From the NCBI RefSeq assembly GCF_046159835.1, contig NZ_JBJXCY010000002.1:930001-994000 (forward strand): a DNA stretch of 64,000 nucleotides. Direction: 5' to 3'. The position numbers and the translations under genes were made by a program. This DNA is from JACKJK01 sp046159835 (GTDB taxonomy: Bacteria; Pseudomonadota; Alphaproteobacteria; Rhizobiales; Tepidamorphaceae). The notes below the pieces were generated by a model, which saw only the letters and a list, made by a program, of their open reading frames with translations, was not told the origin of the DNA and did not search any database. Shown piece after piece: positions 60,788 through 64,000 of this stretch (position 1 is the first letter of the stretch; every line of letters begins with the position of its first letter).

Positions 60788-62455
60788 ATGAGCCTTGCCG
60801 AAAACACCGATTTCACCGCCGCGACCCCGGACCTCATCAAGGCAGCCGCCGATGCTGCGCATGATCTCGTCGCCGCCGCGAAGGTGAGCGTGCGCGCCAT
60901 GGTGAGCGCGGACGGCAAGCTGTCGCCGGAGCTTCTGGAGCGCCACCAGCGCGCGACCCATGGCCTCGCCTGGTTCGCAACCTACGAAAACGCCCTGCGC
61001 CAGCTTGCCGACTACGGCGAGCGCATGTCGGGAGAAGGCCGCTTCGGCGAGACGGAAGACCTCGTGACCGGGATCGCCGCTGCCGAGTACGCGGCACAGA
61101 TCGCCGGCGGCATCCCCATGAGCCAGGTAGAGATCGTGCGGCTGGAGGACTTGGGCCTCGGCGAAGCCGAGCGTGCCGCCTTCCTCACCGACGCCGTGAA
61201 GGAACTGATCGCCACCCGCAACACACCAGATACCCGCGCCGCCCTCGTCGAGCGGATGACGCAGCAGGACGGCTCCTCGACCGTTGGCGATGCCGGCGTC
61301 GACGAGATGATGGAGCAGATCCGCACCGAGATGCGCCGCTTCGGCGATCAGGAAGTCACCCCGCACGCCCACGAGTGGCACCTCGCCAATGCCTACATCC
61401 CGATGGAGATCATCGAGAAGATGTCGGAGCTTGGCGTCTTCGGGCTGACGATCCCGGAAGAATTCGGCGGGCTTGGCCTCGGCAAGGAAGCGATGTGCGT
61501 CGTCTCCGAGGAACTGTCGCGCGCCTATATCGGCGTCGGCTCGCTGGGCACCCGCTCCGAGATTGCCGCCGAACTCATCCTCGGCGGCGGCACCGATGCG
61601 CAGAAGAACGACTACCTGCCGCGCATCGCGTCCGGCGAGATCATCCCGACAGCGGTCTTCACCGAGCCGAACACCGGCTCCGACCTTGCCTCGCTCAAGA
61701 CGCGCGCCGTGCGCGAGGGCGACACCTACAGGCTGACCGGCCAGAAGACCTGGATCACCCATCCGGTGCGCGCCGACCTGATGACGGTGCTGGCGCGCAC
61801 CAACCCGGACGAGAAAGGCTATCGCGGCCTCTCCATGTTTCTGGCCGAAAAACCGCGCGGTGATGACGACAATCCCTTCCCCGCCGACGGCATGACCGGC
61901 GGCGAGATCGAGGTTCTCGGTTATCGCGGCATGAAGGAGTTCGACATCTCCTTCGACGGGTTCGAGGTTCCCGCCTCAAACCTGCTCGGCGAGGAAGAAG
62001 GCCAGGGCTTCAAGCAGCTGATGCAGACCTTCGAGAGCGCCCGCATCCAGACGGCGGCCCGCGCCATCGGCGTTGCGCAGGCAGCGCTGGACCTCGGCAT
62101 GCGCTACGCGACCGAGCGCACCCAGTTCGGCAAGGCGATCGTCGCCTTCCCGCGCATTTCCGACAAGCTGGCCATGATGGCCGCAGAGATCATGGCGGCG
62201 CGCCAGCTGACCTACTTCTCCGCCCGCGAGAAGGACGAGGGCCGCCGCTGCGACCTCGAAGCCGGCATGGCGAAGCTGCTGGGCGCCCGCGTCGCCTGGG
62301 CCAATGCCGACAACGCGCTGCAGATCCACGGGGGCAACGGCTTTGCGCTGGAATACCCGGTGAGCCGGGTCCTGTGCGACGCACGCATCCTCAACATCTT
62401 CGAAGGTGCCGCCGAGATCCAGGCTCAGGTCATCGCCCGCCGCCTGCTGGACTGA
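60788..62455 (+). CDS. mcd: (2S)-Methylsuccinyl-CoA dehydrogenase
   Basis: A 555-residue acyl-CoA dehydrogenase that oxidises (2S)-methylsuccinyl-CoA to mesaconyl-CoA. An extra N-terminal domain of about 160 residues (AHDLVAAAKVSVRAMVSADGKLSPELL, then a helical block) precedes the standard fold: FGLTIPEEFGGLGLGKEAM, TAVFTEPNTGSDLASLKT, GQKTWITHPVRADLMTVL, ERTQFGKAIVAFP, QIHGGNGFALEYPVSR and EGAAEIQAQVIARRLL. The N-terminal extension and length are typical of Mcd. GGAG precedes ATG 60788. With ecm and ccr it completes three steps of the ethylmalonyl-CoA pathway in this region. Confidence 0.93.
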   Translation: MSLAENTDFTAATPDLIKAAADAAHDLVAAAKVSVRAMVSADGKLSPELLERHQRATHGLAWFATYENALRQLADYGERMSGEGRFGETEDLVTGIAAAEYAAQIAGGIPMSQVEIVRLEDLGLGEAERAAFLTDAVKELIATRNTPDTRAALVERMTQQDGSSTVGDAGVDEMMEQIRTEMRRFGDQEVTPHAHEWHLANAYIPMEIIEKMSELGVFGLTIPEEFGGLGLGKEAMCVVSEELSRAYIGVGSLGTRSEIAAELILGGGTDAQKNDYLPRIASGEIIPTAVFTEPNTGSDLASLKTRAVREGDTYRLTGQKTWITHPVRADLMTVLARTNPDEKGYRGLSMFLAEKPRGDDDNPFPADGMTGGEIEVLGYRGMKEFDISFDGFEVPASNLLGEEEGQGFKQLMQTFESARIQTAARAIGVAQAALDLGMRYATERTQFGKAIVAFPRISDKLAMMAAEIMAARQLTYFSAREKDEGRRCDLEAGMAKLLGARVAWANADNALQIHGGNGFALEYPVSRVLCDARILNIFEGAAEIQAQVIARRLLD

Positions 62456-62458
62456 CCC

Positions 62459-63382
62459 TCAGCCCGCCAACTGGACCGCCATCGCACTCGCGGCGATCAG
62501 CGCGATGAGCACGATGCGCGCGCCGTTGAGCCGTTCGCCGAAGAACAGCACCCCGAGGATCGCGGCAAACGCGATGGACGTCTCGCGCAGCGCGACGATC
62601 TCGCCAAGCTTGGCCAGCCTTGTGGCGACCATCATCGCGCCGAATGTCGTCAGTGCGACGACCGCGCCGAGGAACCCGCGAATGGCGAGTGCCTTCAAGG
62701 TCGGCAGCGGCAAGCCGTTGCGCGCCCGGTAGCGCCAGCGTGCCAGTGCGAAGATCGGTGTTGAGAACATCCCCAGCACGAAGAACCACGCAACGAATGT
62801 CAGCGGGTCCTCGCCCATGCGGGTGCCCAGCGCGTCGATGTTCATGAAGACCGCCGACATGGCACCGGTCGCGACCGCAGCGATCAGCGCCGCCGTCATG
62901 CCGCGCGAGGCGGCCGCGTCGGCGCGCATGTCCCTGAGATTCACGAAGGCGAGCGAGAAGATCGCCCCCGACAGCGCAAACAGCGCGAGCCATTGCAGCA
63001 GCGTGAGGTGCTCGGAAAAGGCGACGAACGCGAGAAGCGCCGTCGCGATCGGGCCCGTGCCGCGCGCCACCGGGTAGACCAGCGTGAACGCGCCCATGGA
63101 ATAGGCGCGTGCCTGCAGCAGCTCGTAGATCATGTGCGCGAGAAAGCTCCAGCTCAGCACGATCCACATCTCGTGGCTCGGCCAGGGCAGGACGAAGAGT
63201 GCGAAGGGCAGGACGATCAGGCTGTAGCAGACGTTGATCGCGCCACGGTTGATGTAGGTGTCGATGCCGCCCTTGAAGATGATGCCGAACACCGCGTGCG
63301 AGGCGGCAGACAGCAGCACCAGCACGAAGGCCAGAGTTTCCGCCGCCGGCGTGCCTTCAAAGCTGGTGATCCATGAGCTCAT
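62459..63382 (-). CDS. EamA/DMT-family transporter
   Basis: A 307-residue, ten-TM drug/metabolite transporter. TM segments include LAFVLVLLSAASHAVFGIIF, AINVCYSLIVLPFALFVLPW, and the second EamA repeat ending in AAILGVLFFGERLNGARIVLIALIAA. ATG 63382 begins the first helix; upstream frame is unsupported. It converges with mcd, its stop being 3 nt from that of mcd. Substrate unknown. Confidence 0.9.
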   Translation of the reverse strand: MSSWITSFEGTPAAETLAFVLVLLSAASHAVFGIIFKGGIDTYINRGAINVCYSLIVLPFALFVLPWPSHEMWIVLSWSFLAHMIYELLQARAYSMGAFTLVYPVARGTGPIATALLAFVAFSEHLTLLQWLALFALSGAIFSLAFVNLRDMRADAAASRGMTAALIAAVATGAMSAVFMNIDALGTRMGEDPLTFVAWFFVLGMFSTPIFALARWRYRARNGLPLPTLKALAIRGFLGAVVALTTFGAMMVATRLAKLGEIVALRETSIAFAAILGVLFFGERLNGARIVLIALIAASAMAVQLAG

Positions 63383-63514
63383 CGAAACCGGTCCGGTTGC
63401 GCACCGGACCTGCCCGGCGTCATACGCCGGCAAACCGCATTAGCACCGGTTTCGTCAAGCCGTCCGGCGCAAGGGGCCCATGCGCCGGAGGCGTGTCTTG
63501 GTTGAGACGCCGGC

Positions 63515-64000
63515 CTAGCTGGCGCGCTGGCGGGCAGCTTGCAGCGCCTTGTCGAGCGTCTCGTCACGGCCGTAGACGTCGCGGCGGAAGTGCACCGTGC
63601 CGTCCTTGTTCACCCATGCGGTGAGGTAGTTGATGTGCACGGGGATCGGCTCCTTGAGACGCACGATGCGCTCCACGCCCTTCGCCTTGATGGCGTCGAT
63701 CTGCGACTTGCTCATGCCCTGCCGGCCGAGCAGCACGTCTGCCAGGTCGAACGGGTTCTGCACGCGCACGCAGCCATGCGAGAACACGCGCGAGGCTTGG
63801 CTGAACAGGCCCTTGGACGGCGTGTCGTGGATGTAGACGTTGAAGCGGTTGGGGAACATGAACTTGATCTGGCCAAGCGCATTGTTGTTGCCCGGCCGCT
63901 GCTGGAGTTGCCAGCGGAACGTCTTGGGCGTGATCGAGGCCCAGTTGATCGCGTAGGGATTCACGTCGCGCCCGTCGGACAGCAGCCGGATGTTCTGCTT
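63515..64000 (-). CDS. L,D-transpeptidase (YkuD/YcbB-type), N-terminus beyond the window edge
   Basis: The C-terminal 161 residues of a peptidoglycan L,D-transpeptidase. The catalytic segment IHDTPSKGLFSQASRVFSHGCVRVQNP contains the His and the nucleophilic Cys of the SHGCVR motif, and the C-terminal KEPIPVHINYLTAWVNKDGTVHFR block is typical of YcbB/LdtD. The open frame continues through GRDVNPYAINWASI to the right edge without a start, so the protein is longer (family usually 400-600 residues, with a PG-binding domain upstream). Confidence 0.92.
   Translation of the reverse strand, partial: KQNIRLLSDGRDVNPYAINWASITPKTFRWQLQQRPGNNNALGQIKFMFPNRFNVYIHDTPSKGLFSQASRVFSHGCVRVQNPFDLADVLLGRQGMSKSQIDAIKAKGVERIVRLKEPIPVHINYLTAWVNKDGTVHFRRDVYGRDETLDKALQAARQRAS

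Overview
The window is GC-rich, densely packed alphaproteobacterial chromosome. The best lineage evidence is three enzymes of the ethylmalonyl-CoA pathway (ecm, ccr, mcd) within about 11 kb, plus GluQ, TusA, an HWE kinase and SLOG/cyclase-type signalling proteins. A Hyphomicrobiales-like or related alphaproteobacterium fits best, but the genus cannot be named from the sequence. No rRNA or CRISPR array is present. There is one tRNA, Leu(CAA).

Layout. 1-6.7 kb: an edge-truncated acetyltransferase-like gene, a DUF924 gene downstream of a FATP-type acyl-CoA synthetase, tusA, a D-Ala-D-Ala carboxypeptidase, and a membrane PAS protein with a degenerate kinase-like C-terminus. 6.8-26.4 kb: an unusual signalling or biological-conflict cluster. 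In order it holds a three-gene operon (secreted WG-repeat protein; TIR-nSTAND NTPase-TM-WD40 protein of 1410 aa; secreted MORN protein), a MEMO-CapA fusion lipoprotein, a patatin overlapping a TRAFs-binding/SLOG/nucleotide-cyclase protein, a membrane TrkA-N/RyR protein, an FHA-TM-trypsin protein, a TPR-Ser/Thr kinase and two exported S1 proteases. The domain set (TIR, STAND, SLOG, cyclase, patatin, RyR, FHA, kinase, trypsin) is what NTP- and nucleotide-messenger-based conflict systems use. Several products appear to span or act outside the inner membrane. 26.7-32.8 kb: a LuxR solo, a decayed M24 metallopeptidase pseudogene beside an AT-rich patch, and a sensory set (CHASE-PAS histidine kinase, single-domain response regulator, PAS-GAF-HWE kinase).

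32.9-40.0 kb is a 7.1-kb integrated island at the 3' end of tRNA-Leu(CAA). It is bounded by a 40/41-bp near-perfect direct repeat and has paired ATACCAAC motifs, 12 bp apart, just inside each end. It carries a P4-type integrase, an operon of an AlpA-like regulator, an HTH/zinc-ribbon protein and a second tyrosine recombinase, and a type ISP-like restriction-modification gene split by a one-base frameshift.

40.2-64 kb is mostly core chromosome: a DedA-like protein, DsbB, an HNH endonuclease, an esterase, an AlkA-type glycosylase, gluQ, tpm, an AEC transporter, a GntR-acyl-CoA ligase-TPP enzyme operon, a methyltransferase, ecm, a translationally coupled periplasmic PDC-sensor/chemoreceptor pair, ccr, a structured leader in front of an acidic protein, two DMT transporters, mcd, and an edge-truncated L,D-transpeptidase. 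Several start codons inferred from ribosome-binding sites are TTG or GTG.
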